Below are positions 25,206 through 39,865 of a stretch of DNA of 64,000 nucleotides, one piece after another. This DNA comes from Candidatus Enterococcus moelleringii (GTDB lineage: Bacteria > Bacillota > Bacilli > Lactobacillales > Enterococcaceae). The number at the start of each line of letters is the position of its first letter. Position 1 is the stretch's first letter. The position numbers were made by a program, and so were the translations under genes. The notes beneath the pieces were generated by a model. The model saw nothing but the letters and a program-made list of their open reading frames with translations, was not told the origin of the DNA and did not search any database. The stretch lies in NCBI RefSeq assembly GCF_017377575.1, contig NZ_JAFREM010000033.1, positions 62,001 through 126,000 of the forward strand, read 5' to 3'.

Positions 25206-25666
25206 GTACGTTGTCAAAAGCAGATCAACACTATTTCAATCGTTTAAAACGAAAAAATCTTTGGTATATCGCCGCTATTATTTTTGTTGTTCTGTGTCTC
25301 TTGTTCCTTTATGCCGGCACCAACTGGCTGGAAATAAAAGTCAGCAGTCATACCGTAGATTTCTTAACCGGCATGTTCACCACGTTGACGCTGATACTGA
25401 TCGTTTATATCGTGAGAAATCGTCGAGTCATGAACCAGCCGCAGCTTTTACGGAAACAGCGTATTGCCGTGATGGACGAGCGCAATCAAGAGATTATTAA
25501 CCGGTCCAGTCGGTTAGCCGCTTATATGTTGAATATTTGTTTAATCATTTTAAGTGTCGTAGGCAGCTTTGTGCATCCATTAATGACGCAGCTGTCGGCG
25601 GGGTTGTTATTTGTTTTTATCCTCACCTATGCAATCGGCTATCTATATTATAAGAAGAAAAGCTAA
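25202..25666 (+). CDS. Membrane protein, DUF2178-like
   Basis: The 154-residue protein has four predicted transmembrane helices arranged as two pairs (about 20-38, 48-68, 105-123 and 128-148). The loop after the second carries RKQRIAVMDERNQEIINRSSRLA, which resembles the DERN..I...A pattern of DUF2178-type proteins that are often encoded beside small XRE regulators. It may sense a membrane condition for the regulator. ATGA coupling with the XRE gene supports joint function. Confidence 0.8.
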   Translation: MSTLSKADQHYFNRLKRKNLWYIAAIIFVVLCLLFLYAGTNWLEIKVSSHTVDFLTGMFTTLTLILIVYIVRNRRVMNQPQLLRKQRIAVMDERNQEIINRSSRLAAYMLNICLIILSVVGSFVHPLMTQLSAGLLFVFILTYAIGYLYYKKKS

Positions 25667-25684
25667 AGAAAAGAGATGTGAAAA

Positions 25685-26584
25685 ATGTTAACCGTAGAGA
25701 ATTTGACTAAAACCTTTGGAAGCTTTAAAGCACTGGATGATTTGTCCTTCACGATTGAAGACGGCAAGATTTTAGGGCTGATCGGACAAAATGGCGCGGG
25801 GAAAACCACCACCTTCCGGCTAATCCTGGACTTTCTAACCAACGATTCGGGAACAGTTACGTGGAACGGTCATCCCATTAAAGAAAAAGATTACGATGTG
25901 ATCGGCTACTTGCCGGAAGAACGAGGCTTGTATCCTAAGGTCACAATTGAAGAGCAGCTGCTGTTCTTCGCCTCTTTAAGAGGGAAATCTCGCAAAGAAA
26001 TTGCGCCAAAAATTGACGAATGGATGGAAAAATTCCAAGTTAAAGGCAAGAAAACCGACAAGGTGAAGTCCTTATCCAAAGGGAATCAGCAAAAAGTTCA
26101 GCTGATCGCTACCTTGATCCATGAGCCAAAGCTGGTCATTTTGGATGAACCCTTTAGCGGACTGGATCCGGTAAATGCGGAGCTGTTGAAAAACGGCATT
26201 ATTGAGCTGAAGGAAAAAGGCTCCTGTGTCATTTTCTCCAGTCACAATATGGATAATGTAGAAAAAATCTGTGATCATTTGATTATGCTGCGGGACGGCA
26301 AGGCAGTTTTAAACGGCAAAGTCAGCGACATTCGCGAATCCTTTGGCCGTACCAAACTGTATTTATCGTCACCTTTAACCAAAGAACAGCTGGAGAGCTT
26401 TGATGGAATTGTCGATATGAAACAGCGGGAAGATGGCAGCTTTGATTTGACCTTGGCTGATCCAGCCGTAGGGGAGCAAATCTTCGCGGCAGCAACAGCC
26501 GGCGGTTACATTCCAATGTTCAGCCAACAGCCGCCAACCCTCGAAGAAATTTTCAAATGGAAAGCCGGTGAGCCAAATGAGTAA
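25685..26584 (+). CDS. ABC transporter ATP-binding protein (NatA-like)
   Basis: The 299-residue protein has Walker A GQNGAGKTT (about 38-46), signature LSKGNQQKVQ (about 134), Walker B LVILDEPFSGLD (about 155) and the switch histidine in SSHNMDNVE. The C-terminal extension matches the DUF4162 type found in Na+ or drug exporters such as NatA. It pairs with the permease that follows, with an 8-bp overlap. The substrate (Na+, peptide or drug) cannot be read from sequence. Confidence 0.93.
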   Translation: MLTVENLTKTFGSFKALDDLSFTIEDGKILGLIGQNGAGKTTTFRLILDFLTNDSGTVTWNGHPIKEKDYDVIGYLPEERGLYPKVTIEEQLLFFASLRGKSRKEIAPKIDEWMEKFQVKGKKTDKVKSLSKGNQQKVQLIATLIHEPKLVILDEPFSGLDPVNAELLKNGIIELKEKGSCVIFSSHNMDNVEKICDHLIMLRDGKAVLNGKVSDIRESFGRTKLYLSSPLTKEQLESFDGIVDMKQREDGSFDLTLADPAVGEQIFAAATAGGYIPMFSQQPPTLEEIFKWKAGEPNE

Positions 26585-27836
26585 ATTAGGAATTATTATC
26601 AAAGATGTCTACAAGAAAAACGTAAAATCAGCAGCCTTTGTGATTATGATCCTGGCGCCCTTTTTAGTGATGGGAATCTTCTACTTGGCCCAATATTTCT
26701 TTGGCGACATGTCAGACATTAGTAAAATCGGAGTTGTGGCCAATCAACCAACCGTCAGCCAGCAATTTGAACAGGTGGAAACCGACGCTTATACCTTCAC
26801 GCCGATTGCCAACGCAAAAGAAGCGCAGAAACAAATGGAAGACGAAACCATCGATGCTTATTTGGAATTAGAGGCCGACGAAGGAAATGTGGTGGGTAAA
26901 CTATACAGTACTTCTTCGCTGGGAACCAGCACTGAGCTGGAAATACAGCAGGTTTTGAATCAAATGCAGTCAGGGGTGCGGGCCGCCAGCCTGTCTTTGA
27001 CGACGGAACAGGTCCAGGAGGTCATGGAGCCAGCTGCCTTTGAATCAATTAAGGTGAATTTTGAGAACGGGAAAATGGAAAGTGATCAAGGGGATTCAGG
27101 TGTACAGATGATTCTTAGTTTTCTGACCACCATCATTATGTTTGTCTTCATTATTACTTACTCCTCAATCATCGCGCAGGAGATCGCTTCTGAGAAGGGC
27201 ACGCGGATTATGGAAGTGCTGCTTTCCAGTATGAAGGCGAAGACTCACTACTATGGCAAGCTGTTTGGAATTTTATTAGTGGCTTTGACCCAACTAGCCA
27301 TTTATGGAGTTGCTTTGATTATCGCTTACCAGCAATTTAAGGACATGGCAATCGTGAAGTCCTTCTTAAACAATGTTTCCATTAAAAGCTTGCTGGGCAA
27401 AAATATTTTAGTGATTGTTGGTTTTATGCTGATCGGTATTTTCATTTATGCAGTCCTGTCGGCGCTGTGTGGCTCTTTAGTAAACAAAGCAGAGGATACA
27501 GCCAAAGCAATTCAACCAGTCACATACTTAGCGATGATTGGGTATATGCTAGGCTTGCTTTTAGGAGCGGCTGACCCGACCAATGTGATTATTAAAGTCG
27601 CTTCCTATATCCCATTCATTTCTTCCTATTGTATGCCGTTGCGCTTAGCCTCGAACACCGTTCATTTTTCAGGTGCATTGGTATCCTTAGCAGTGTTGCT
27701 GGTGACAACGATTGTGTTGACCCTGTTTTCAGCCCAATTATACAAATCCAACGTGCTGGTTTACAGCGAAGGCGGTACCTTCAGCGCCTTGAAACAGTCG
27801 TTATCGATTATGCGTAACGAAAAACGCAAAAAATAA
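26577..27836 (+). CDS. ABC transporter permease (NatB-like, ABC-2 type)
   Basis: The protein is about 419 residues from ATG 26577, which overlaps the ATPase stop. An N-terminal transmembrane helix (about 18-40) is followed by a large extracellular domain (40-175), then five or six further helices, the ABC-2 layout of NatB. The segment EKGTRIMEVLLSSMKAKTHYYGKLFGILLVALTQ is the conserved ABC-2 coupling region. It works with the NatA-like ATPase. Confidence 0.93.
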   Translation: MSKLGIIIKDVYKKNVKSAAFVIMILAPFLVMGIFYLAQYFFGDMSDISKIGVVANQPTVSQQFEQVETDAYTFTPIANAKEAQKQMEDETIDAYLELEADEGNVVGKLYSTSSLGTSTELEIQQVLNQMQSGVRAASLSLTTEQVQEVMEPAAFESIKVNFENGKMESDQGDSGVQMILSFLTTIIMFVFIITYSSIIAQEIASEKGTRIMEVLLSSMKAKTHYYGKLFGILLVALTQLAIYGVALIIAYQQFKDMAIVKSFLNNVSIKSLLGKNILVIVGFMLIGIFIYAVLSALCGSLVNKAEDTAKAIQPVTYLAMIGYMLGLLLGAADPTNVIIKVASYIPFISSYCMPLRLASNTVHFSGALVSLAVLLVTTIVLTLFSAQLYKSNVLVYSEGGTFSALKQSLSIMRNEKRKK

Positions 27837-27897
27837 ACAAAACAGTTGACCTATTCGCTAAAGAGTTCCAAAATGAAGCAATAAGGGAGGAATGAAC

Positions 27898-28713
27898 ATG
27901 GACAAAATGAAGAAATTGGCGAATGGTATCGAGATGCCCCGTTTAGGTTTAGGTGTATGGCGGGTTGAAGACAATGTAGCTACGGATGCTGTGAAATGGG
28001 CAATTGAAGCGGGCTATCATTTAATTGATACAGCGGCCATTTACAAAAACGAAGCCGGTGTTGGTCGCGGCATTAAAGAATCCGGTATTGACCGCAAGGA
28101 TTTGTTTGTCACTACTAAGCTTTGGAACAGCGATCAAGGCTATGAATCAGCCCATAAAGCCTTTAACGATAGTCTGGAACGCTTAGGCTTAGACTATGTG
28201 GATTTATATTTGATTCATTGGCCAGTTGAAGGCAAGTTCAACGACTCTTGGCGGGCAATGGAAGAAATTTACGAAAGCGGCCGCGCCAAAGCAATCGGCG
28301 TATCCAACTTCCACCAGCACCATCTTGAAGAACTGATGAAAACGGCCAAAATCAAACCAATGGTGAACCAAATTGAATTGCATCCAACTTTAACCCAAGT
28401 TCCTCTTCGGGAATATTTAGCCAAAGAAGAAATTGCAGTGGAAGCTTGGTCGCCGCTAGGACAAGGGAAGATTTTAGAAAATGAAACCTTAGTCGCAATT
28501 GGTAAAAACCATGGCAAGACCGCCGCCCAAGTGATTATTCGCTGGCATTTGCAAAGCGACATCATTGTCATTCCAAAATCCGTACACGAGGATCGAATTC
28601 AGCAAAACTTCGATGTCTTCGATTTTGAGTTAACTGAAGAAGAAATGAAGCAAATCGACGAAATGAATATCAACGAACGCTTAGGCGGAGATCCAGATAA
28701 TTTTGATTTCTAG
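27898..28713 (+). CDS. Aldo/keto reductase
   Basis: The protein is 271 residues from ATG 27898 (GGGAGG 8 nt upstream; an ATG at 27892 is too close). It has a TIM-barrel AKR fold with the catalytic tetrad: Asp and Tyr in LIDTAAIYKNE, Lys in VTTKLWN and His in LYLIHWP. The NADPH-binding segment IPKSVHEDRIQQNF is present. It resembles AKR5-type 2,5-diketo-gluconate/methylglyoxal reductases; the physiological substrate is not determined. It is monocistronic with a strong terminator. Confidence 0.92.
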   Translation: MDKMKKLANGIEMPRLGLGVWRVEDNVATDAVKWAIEAGYHLIDTAAIYKNEAGVGRGIKESGIDRKDLFVTTKLWNSDQGYESAHKAFNDSLERLGLDYVDLYLIHWPVEGKFNDSWRAMEEIYESGRAKAIGVSNFHQHHLEELMKTAKIKPMVNQIELHPTLTQVPLREYLAKEEIAVEAWSPLGQGKILENETLVAIGKNHGKTAAQVIIRWHLQSDIIVIPKSVHEDRIQQNFDVFDFELTEEEMKQIDEMNINERLGGDPDNFDF

Positions 28714-28714
28714 C

Positions 28715-28756
28715 AAACAAGGGCTGTCAGCAAATTTTCGCTGGCAGCCCTTGTTT
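28715..28756. terminator. Bidirectional terminator
   Basis: The arms 28715-28731 and 28740-28756 form a 17-bp stem with one G-U pair, between the convergent aldo/keto reductase and amidotransferase genes. Confidence 0.85.
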
Positions 28757-28761
28757 TGTAC

Positions 28762-29487
28762 TTATTCAAATGACTGAACAAAGAAATCAAACAAGCCTTG
28801 TTCTTTCGGATCCGTGCCATGAGTTAATTCTGGATGCCACTGAACCCCTAAAATTTTCGTATTGGCTTCACGGCTTTCCACCGCTTCAATGATTTGATCC
28901 TCCGACCAGGCAATCGGTACTAAACTTTCGGCTAGTTGGTTGATCGCTTGATGATGGTACGAATTGACCTGCGTTTTTTCTCCCAACAATGGTGCCAAGG
29001 TTGAATCACCCTTCACCGTGATTGAGTGCAAAGCAAAGGCTGGCGGCGTAGGATACATGTCGTGCTTCACTTGCCAACCGTCATATTCAGACAGATCTTG
29101 ATATAATGTACCACCTAAAGTCACATTCAGCAGCTGGAAGCCCCGACAAACAGCCAGGATCGGTTTGCCTTGTTTGATTGCTTCCTTAATTAAGGCTGTT
29201 TCAAAGCTGTCCCGTTCAATACTAGTGACACCCAGCTTAGGACGTGGTTCTTGGTCATACAGACACGGGCTAACATCCTGTCCACCAGGGAGCAGCAGTT
29301 TATCGATTCCTTCAACATACTCAGCAGCCAGTTCAGGACTTCCGATCGGTAATAACAGTGGCAAACCTCCTGCTTGATGGATCCCGTCAACAAATCCCTG
29401 TGGAGTATATGTAAAGGGCTGGTTAAAAAAATCTTGATTACTTAAATAGTGTTGATTGGCAGCAATACCAATAATTGGTCTGGTCAT
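28762..29487 (-). CDS. Gamma-glutamyl-gamma-aminobutyrate hydrolase family (peptidase C26)
   Basis: The protein is 241 residues from ATG 29487, which has AAGGAG upstream; the reading frame extends further back without support. This is a class I glutamine amidotransferase-like hydrolase: LAVCRGFQLLNV holds the catalytic Cys and GVQWHPE the His and Glu. The LLLPGGQDVSP and TPPAFALHSI segments fit the PuuD/C26 group, which cleaves gamma-glutamyl conjugates. It is monocistronic. Confidence 0.9.
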   Translation of the reverse strand: MTRPIIGIAANQHYLSNQDFFNQPFTYTPQGFVDGIHQAGGLPLLLPIGSPELAAEYVEGIDKLLLPGGQDVSPCLYDQEPRPKLGVTSIERDSFETALIKEAIKQGKPILAVCRGFQLLNVTLGGTLYQDLSEYDGWQVKHDMYPTPPAFALHSITVKGDSTLAPLLGEKTQVNSYHHQAINQLAESLVPIAWSEDQIIEAVESREANTKILGVQWHPELTHGTDPKEQGLFDFFVQSFE

Positions 29488-29820
29488 AAATGATCTCCTT
29501 TTTTCATAATAATTTATTCTTACATAAGCGGAAAACGAAAGCAAGAAATCTACATTAAAAACGTCGGATAACATATCAATTAGCTGCGGCAAAAATAATC
29601 CATTGATATCAAATAATCAGCTATAAGAGGCAATCTGCTTCGGTAATCTCTGAAGAGTTCTTGAATTTCTGCCGGCGTTAACGATAAAATCAAGTTTAAA
29701 AAAACAATAAACGAAAGCCGATTTGAAATGCAAACGATTTCCTGTTTTGATCCCTTTGATGAAACGTATGTTAAAATACCTAACATAGAGAAAAATTAGC
29801 TTTTTTTTAGAAAAAATTTC
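29488..29820. other. Intergenic region upstream of the ntp operon
   Basis: This AT-rich stretch shows no convincing gene. Two overlapping minus-strand frames (about 29580-29832) have no good ribosome binding site and unnatural composition. A weak promoter candidate is TGTTAAAAT near 29770-29777. Confidence 0.5.
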
Positions 29821-29821
29821 T

Positions 29822-29928
29822 GTTATACTCAAAGTTGTATACTTTTAAATGGTTGGGCGCAAGCTTCAAGGATCTGTTCTTCAAGGGGTGAGAAGAACTC
29901 CCTGGATGCTTGCGCCCATTTTTATTTT
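29822..29928 (+). promoter_or_regulatory. ntp operon leader: promoter plus 65-nt terminator-like hairpin
   Basis: An extended -10 TGT-TATACT lies at 29822-29829. From 29854 to 29918 a long imperfect hairpin is formed: TGGGCGCAAGC pairs with GCTTGCGCCCA (11 bp), with a middle stem and an inner GTTCTTC/GAAGAAC stem. ATTTTTATTTT follows. It has the form of an intrinsic terminator, but no plus-strand gene precedes it, so it may be an attenuator of the ntp operon or the end of a small RNA. Confidence 0.65.
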
Positions 29929-29948
29929 CAATTGAAGGAGGGGCTTGA

Positions 29949-30258
29949 ATGTTAGAGGCTTTGCAGCAAATTAAAGAAGCTGAAACGACGAACGAACAGT
30001 TGAAGCAGCAACTGCAAGAAACATTGCAGCAAAAAGAAAGTGAACAGCGGCAAATTGTTCAAGAAAAGAAAAAGCAGCTTCAAGAGGAGTCGGCTAAAAT
30101 CATTGCCGAACGTGAAGATTCTTTACGCTTAAACCTAGAGCAAGAAGATCAAGCGCTGAAAAAAGATGCGGCTGCAGCGAAAAAGCAGATGCAGGCAAAT
30201 TACGAGCGCTTAAAGGAAACTGCTGTGCAAAAAATTATCGAGAGGGTGATTGCACAAT

Positions 30259-30272
<14 letters not shown>
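29949..30272 (+). CDS. ntpF: V-type Na+-ATPase peripheral stalk subunit G (NtpF)
   Basis: The 107-residue protein is almost entirely a Gln/Glu/Lys-rich coiled coil, as expected for the G subunit that pairs with NtpE in the peripheral stalk. It is the first gene of the ntp operon, where E. hirae has ntpF. GGAGGGG precedes the ATG. Its end overlaps the next gene by 14 bp. The assignment rests on shape and position, since coiled coils carry little family signal. Confidence 0.9.
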
Positions 30273-32720
<2,448 letters not shown>

Positions 32721-32733
32721 GGAGTCGTTGACT

Positions 32734-33321
32734 ATGGAAGCAATTGAAAAGATCATTCAGCAACTGAATGAGCAAGCTGCAGCTGAACGACAAGCGCTGG
32801 AAACAAAAGAGAAGCAGCGAATTGAGCAGGAACATCAAGCCGGTTTGACTGAAATCGAAGCAGAGCATGAACAACGCCTGCAAAAAAGCTTACAAGCAGT
32901 CGATCAAAAGTACAAACAGCTGTCCAATCGTCAGCAAGTCGAAACCAAGCAAATGACCTTAAATCAAAAGCAAACCTTTTTAGAGCTTTTATTTGAGGAT
33001 GCGGTGGAAGCGATGGAAAGCTGGACGCCAGAAGTACAGCAGGAATTTGCGGAACAAGCACTTGCTGACTTAAAGGACCTAAAAGGTGAATTAACCTTTG
33101 TCTGCGGTGAAAAATCGCAAGAGGCTTTTACTAGTGAATGGATCGCTGCCCAAAATAAAGTGCTGCCCTTCCAATTGAAGGCCAGTACTGAAGTAGTAAA
33201 CAATCAGGCAGGATTTTTAATTAATGATCATGGGGTACAGTACAATTTCTTATTCCGGACATTAGTTCAAGATATTCAATCTGAGATGAGTTATGAATTG
33301 GCACAGGAATTTTTCGCATAG
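32734..33321 (+). CDS. ntpE: V-type Na+-ATPase peripheral stalk subunit E (NtpE)
   Basis: The protein is 195 residues, from ATG 32734 (AAGGAG 10 nt upstream; TTG 32728 is too near). An N-terminal coiled coil (1-95) is followed by a globular C-terminal domain (100-195) that binds the A3B3 head. It pairs with NtpF. Position between ntpK and ntpC matches the E. hirae order. Confidence 0.95.
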   Translation: MEAIEKIIQQLNEQAAAERQALETKEKQRIEQEHQAGLTEIEAEHEQRLQKSLQAVDQKYKQLSNRQQVETKQMTLNQKQTFLELLFEDAVEAMESWTPEVQQEFAEQALADLKDLKGELTFVCGEKSQEAFTSEWIAAQNKVLPFQLKASTEVVNNQAGFLINDHGVQYNFLFRTLVQDIQSEMSYELAQEFFA

Positions 33322-33331
33322 GGGGATTTAA

Positions 33332-34327
33332 ATGAAACCATATAGTTATCATGAACTAAATCCGCTGATTCGCTTGAAAGAATTAGAGTTGATTCCTGCC
33401 GAATTGATGGAGCGTTTGATTCAAGCCAAAGATATAGAAGAAGTTGGCGAGCTGTTAAAAACAACAGTTTACAGTGAATACATCAATGACAATTTTGAAG
33501 ATAACTTTGAAGAAGGATTTGCAGCTGAGCAGCGCAAGTTAATTGAAGAATTAGCTGTCTTAGCTCCTGAACCAAAAATAGTTTGGGCTTATACGATGCG
33601 TTCCACCTTTCATAATTTAAAGGCGATGACCAAAGCGGAATTGTTAGACGAAGATTTTGATGACTTGTACATTTATGATGGTTTTTACTCGCTGGATCAA
33701 ATCAAAAGTGCGGTGAAAACCGGGGCGGCTAGCGAGCTGCCGGAAAACATCTTGGCAAGTATTCAAGAGGTAAAGGATCATTTTGCTGAATCCAACAGTC
33801 TGCAGGGAATTGACATTATTTATGATCGGGACTACTTGCGCAGCATGCGGGCCTTGGGCGAAAGCTTACAATCACCGGACTTATTGGAGGAAATCATCAG
33901 CTTTATTGATTTCACCAATATTGTCATGGCCGGCCGCGGCATTAACCAAAAGCGCAGTAAAAACTTTATGACCACTGTACTTTCCAGTCAAGGCAGTATT
34001 CCCAAAGAAGATCTGCTGAATGTAGTGGAAGAATCGATGGGTAAATTCACTGAATTCCTTTTAACGACGGATTATGCCGATGTGGTCGCGCCACTGATCA
34101 ACGACGGTGAACTCGATTTAGCCCAATTGGAAAGAATTCGGGATAATTATTTAACTCGCCGCTTCGATCGCGCAAAGGTACAAGCGTTTGGCCCATTACC
34201 ATTGTTGTCTTTATTAAATGCTAAACAAGTAGAAATCAAGAATTTGCGACTGATTATCGTTGGCAAACGAGTTGGGATTTCTGCAGAACAGTTAAGAGAA
34301 AGGATGCGAGAAACCTATGACGCATAA
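33332..34327 (+). CDS. ntpC: V-type Na+-ATPase subunit d (NtpC)
   Basis: The 331-residue helical protein is of the V-ATPase d/C family, which forms the funnel connecting the central shaft to the c-ring. The conserved ends [15 protein letters not shown] and [19 protein letters not shown] are clear. GGGGGA precedes the ATG; the stop overlaps ntpG by 11 bp. Confidence 0.96.
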   Translation: MKPYSYHELNPLIRLKELELIPAELMERLIQAKDIEEVGELLKTTVYSEYINDNFEDNFEEGFAAEQRKLIEELAVLAPEPKIVWAYTMRSTFHNLKAMTKAELLDEDFDDLYIYDGFYSLDQIKSAVKTGAASELPENILASIQEVKDHFAESNSLQGIDIIYDRDYLRSMRALGESLQSPDLLEEIISFIDFTNIVMAGRGINQKRSKNFMTTVLSSQGSIPKEDLLNVVEESMGKFTEFLLTTDYADVVAPLINDGELDLAQLERIRDNYLTRRFDRAKVQAFGPLPLLSLLNAKQVEIKNLRLIIVGKRVGISAEQLRERMRETYDA

Positions 34328-34628
34328 AATCGGTGCGATTGGGGACAAAGATTCTGTCCTTCCTTTTAAACTCTTTAACTTTGATGTTCGGGTAACCAAG
34401 CAGGCCAATGAAATTCGGCGGATCATCGAAGAAATGGCTCGGGAAAAATATGGAGTCATCTACATCACTGAACAATACGCGAAGCTGGTTCCAGATACGA
34501 TTAAGCGTTACGAAGAGGAACTGATTCCGGCAATTGTCTTAATACCTAGTCATCAAGGATCACTAGGCATCGGCAAGCAAATGATTCAGGACCAAGTGGA
34601 ACGAGCGGTTGGACAGAATATTTTATAA
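34317..34628 (+). CDS. ntpG: V-type Na+-ATPase central shaft subunit F (NtpG)
   Basis: The 103-residue protein is the F subunit, with the Rossmann-like fold motif [20 protein letters not shown] at the N-terminus and the EEL.PAIVLIP segment. It binds NtpD in the rotor shaft. Its gene overlaps ntpC and is followed by ntpA. Confidence 0.96.
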   Translation: MTHKIGAIGDKDSVLPFKLFNFDVRVTKQANEIRRIIEEMAREKYGVIYITEQYAKLVPDTIKRYEEELIPAIVLIPSHQGSLGIGKQMIQDQVERAVGQNIL

Positions 34629-34641
34629 AGGAGCAATTAAT

Positions 34642-37792
<3,151 letters not shown>

Positions 37793-37800
37793 TCTGACTT

Positions 37801-38433
37801 ATGGCAAAATTAAATGTAAATCCAACCCGGATGGAGTTGACTCGTTTAAAAAAGCAGTTGACAACTGCGACGAGAGGTCATAAACTCTTAAAAGATAAGC
37901 AAGATGAATTGATGCGTCGTTTTATCTTGTTGATCCGAAAGAATAATGTATTGCGTGCCGAGGTAGAAGAAGAATTGCAATCAGCCATGAGCGCCTTCGT
38001 TCTAGCTGATGCGATGCTGAATAATAAGTACATTGACGAACTTTTGGCAGTGCCAAAAGAAAAAGTTGATTTAGACGTGATTGAAAAAGACGTGATGAGC
38101 GTAAAAGTACCCGTCATGAATTTTCAACATGATACCAACTTATCCGAAGATCCTTTGGAATACGGTTTTTTGAATTCCAATGAAGAACTGGATCAGTCAA
38201 TTGACCGCTTTACCAGCATTTTACCGAAGCTTTTGGAGTTGACGGAAATCGAAAAAACCTGCCAACTAATGGCCAAGGAAATCGAAAAGACACGACGCCG
38301 GGTGAATGCCCTGGAATACATGACCATTCCTCAAATGGAGGAAACAATTTACTTCATCAAGATGAAGTTGGAAGAAAACGAACGTGCGGAAGTTACCCGC
38401 ATGATTAAAGTAAAAAATATGGGTGCCACTTAA
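37801..38433 (+). CDS. ntpD: V-type Na+-ATPase central shaft subunit D (NtpD)
   Basis: The 210-residue protein forms the long antiparallel coiled coil of the rotor, with the family start [30 protein letters not shown] and the C-terminal [34 protein letters not shown]. Its stop codon lies within the loop of an intrinsic terminator that separates it from ntpJ. Confidence 0.97.
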   Translation: MAKLNVNPTRMELTRLKKQLTTATRGHKLLKDKQDELMRRFILLIRKNNVLRAEVEEELQSAMSAFVLADAMLNNKYIDELLAVPKEKVDLDVIEKDVMSVKVPVMNFQHDTNLSEDPLEYGFLNSNEELDQSIDRFTSILPKLLELTEIEKTCQLMAKEIEKTRRRVNALEYMTIPQMEETIYFIKMKLEENERAEVTRMIKVKNMGAT

Positions 38434-38448
38434 GTGGTGCCCTTTTTT
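38421..38448 (+). terminator. Terminator covering the ntpD stop, before ntpJ
   Basis: GGGTGCCAC and GTGGTGCCC (two G-U pairs) enclose the stop codon, and a T run follows. It would end most ntp transcripts while some read through to ntpJ. Confidence 0.8.
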
Positions 38449-38459
38449 AGGAAGAGACC

Positions 38460-39824
38460 ATGGAGATAAAAAATACCTTACGTAAATTCAGATTACATCC
38501 CTTACAGTTTTTAGCCTTGGGCTTTGCACTGGTAATTCTAATGGGGGCTATTTTGCTGTCGCTGCCTATCAGCAGCAATTCTGGCGAAGCCACTAGTTTT
38601 ATTGATGCACTGTTTACTGCTACATCAGCAACCTGTGTCACTGGATTAACCACTTTGACCACCATTGAACATTGGAATTTCTTTGGGCAAGCAGTCATTA
38701 TCATATTAATTGAATTAGGCGGACTAGGCTTTATGATGATGCCCATTTTGTTTTTCACCGTGTTCCGTAAAAAGGTGGGCTTAAAAACGCGGATTGTTTT
38801 GCAGGAAGCCTTGAGTCTGGAAAGCATGTCAGGGGTAATGAATCTGATGGTATACATCCTGCGCTTTGCAGCCGTTATCCAGGTTATCGGGGCAGGGTTG
38901 TTGGCCGTTGATTTCATTCCAAGGTTCGGCTGGCAGCGGGGCTTATGGTATGCGGTGTTCCATTCAATCTCCGCTTTCTGTAATGCGGGCTTTGATTTGT
39001 TTGGCGACAGCTTAGTCAGCTTCCAATCGAATCCCTTTGTCCTTTTGGTCATTTCGGGTTTGATTGTTGCAGGCGGTTTAGGATTTTATGTGTGGCGAGA
39101 TGTGATCGCATTTCCAAAGCGCAGAAAGTTATCTCTACACAGTAAGATTGCTTTAGGAATGTCAGTGATCCTGTTGGTTGGGGGTACAGTTCTGTTTTAT
39201 CTTACCGAACACAATGCAGCATACTTAGCCGCTGACAGTACATCTTTTGAACGCTTTGCTAATACGATTTTCATGTCGGTTACGCCTAGAACAGCGGGAT
39301 ACTTCTCAATTAATTATTTGAAGATGAGCCAAGCTGGTTTGCTGCTGACGATTATCTTAATGTTTATCGGCGGGACTTCGGGATCGACTGCTGGCGGACT
39401 GAAAACCACTACGTTAGCGGTGCTGATTATTCAGACGATCTCCATGCTGAAAGGTCGTCAACACGCTGAGCTGATGGGTCGTACGATTCGTTCCGCGACA
39501 GTTTTCCGGGCATTGTCACTATTTTTTATTGCTTTATCTCTTTGTGTAAGTGCCACGATGATTCTGTCGATTACTGAAGGTATTCCCGAAACATCGGGGA
39601 TTGAGTACATTGCTTTTGAAGTTGTTTCGGCCTTCGCCACCGTTGGCCTAACGATGGGATTGACACCAGATTTGACAGTTTTTGGCAAGCTCTTAATCAT
39701 TTTTCTGATGTATGTAGGGCGAGTAGGAATCCTGACAGTTGGGTTCTCGATCTCCATGCGTTTAGCTCAGGATAAAACCCAAGGAACGTACAAGTATCCG
39801 GAAGAACCAGTTATTGTTGGGTAA
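38460..39824 (+). CDS. ntpJ: K+ transporter NtpJ (KtrB/TrkH type)
   Basis: The 454-residue membrane protein has the four MPM repeats of the TrkH/KtrB superfamily. Selectivity segments include TSATCVTGLTT (first), FHSISAFCNAGFD (second), FMSVTPRTAGY (third) and VSAFATVGLTMG (fourth). In E. hirae NtpJ is the membrane part of a K+ uptake system. It lies 26 bp after ntpD, behind a terminator and with its own AGGAAGAG ribosome binding site, so it is probably expressed at a lower level than the ATPase. Confidence 0.95.
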   Translation: MEIKNTLRKFRLHPLQFLALGFALVILMGAILLSLPISSNSGEATSFIDALFTATSATCVTGLTTLTTIEHWNFFGQAVIIILIELGGLGFMMMPILFFTVFRKKVGLKTRIVLQEALSLESMSGVMNLMVYILRFAAVIQVIGAGLLAVDFIPRFGWQRGLWYAVFHSISAFCNAGFDLFGDSLVSFQSNPFVLLVISGLIVAGGLGFYVWRDVIAFPKRRKLSLHSKIALGMSVILLVGGTVLFYLTEHNAAYLAADSTSFERFANTIFMSVTPRTAGYFSINYLKMSQAGLLLTIILMFIGGTSGSTAGGLKTTTLAVLIIQTISMLKGRQHAELMGRTIRSATVFRALSLFFIALSLCVSATMILSITEGIPETSGIEYIAFEVVSAFATVGLTMGLTPDLTVFGKLLIIFLMYVGRVGILTVGFSISMRLAQDKTQGTYKYPEEPVIVG

Positions 39825-39827
39825 ACG

Positions 39828-39863
39828 AATAGGAAGCAATCCAGTGAAGGATTGCTTCCTATT
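39828..39863. terminator. Bidirectional terminator after ntpJ
   Basis: The arms 39828-39842 and 39849-39863 (AATAGGAAGCAATCC and complement) are perfect and followed by T runs on the plus strand. It lies between convergent genes. Confidence 0.85.
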
Positions 39864-39865
39864 TT

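Noticed and set aside
29580-29832. Two overlapping minus-strand frames upstream of ntpF
   Set aside because: They have no ribosome binding site, an unconvincing composition, and overlap the ntp promoter region.
38447-39052. Minus-strand frame of 201 codons opposite ntpJ
   Set aside because: It covers the first half of a clear membrane transporter and has no family features or start signals.
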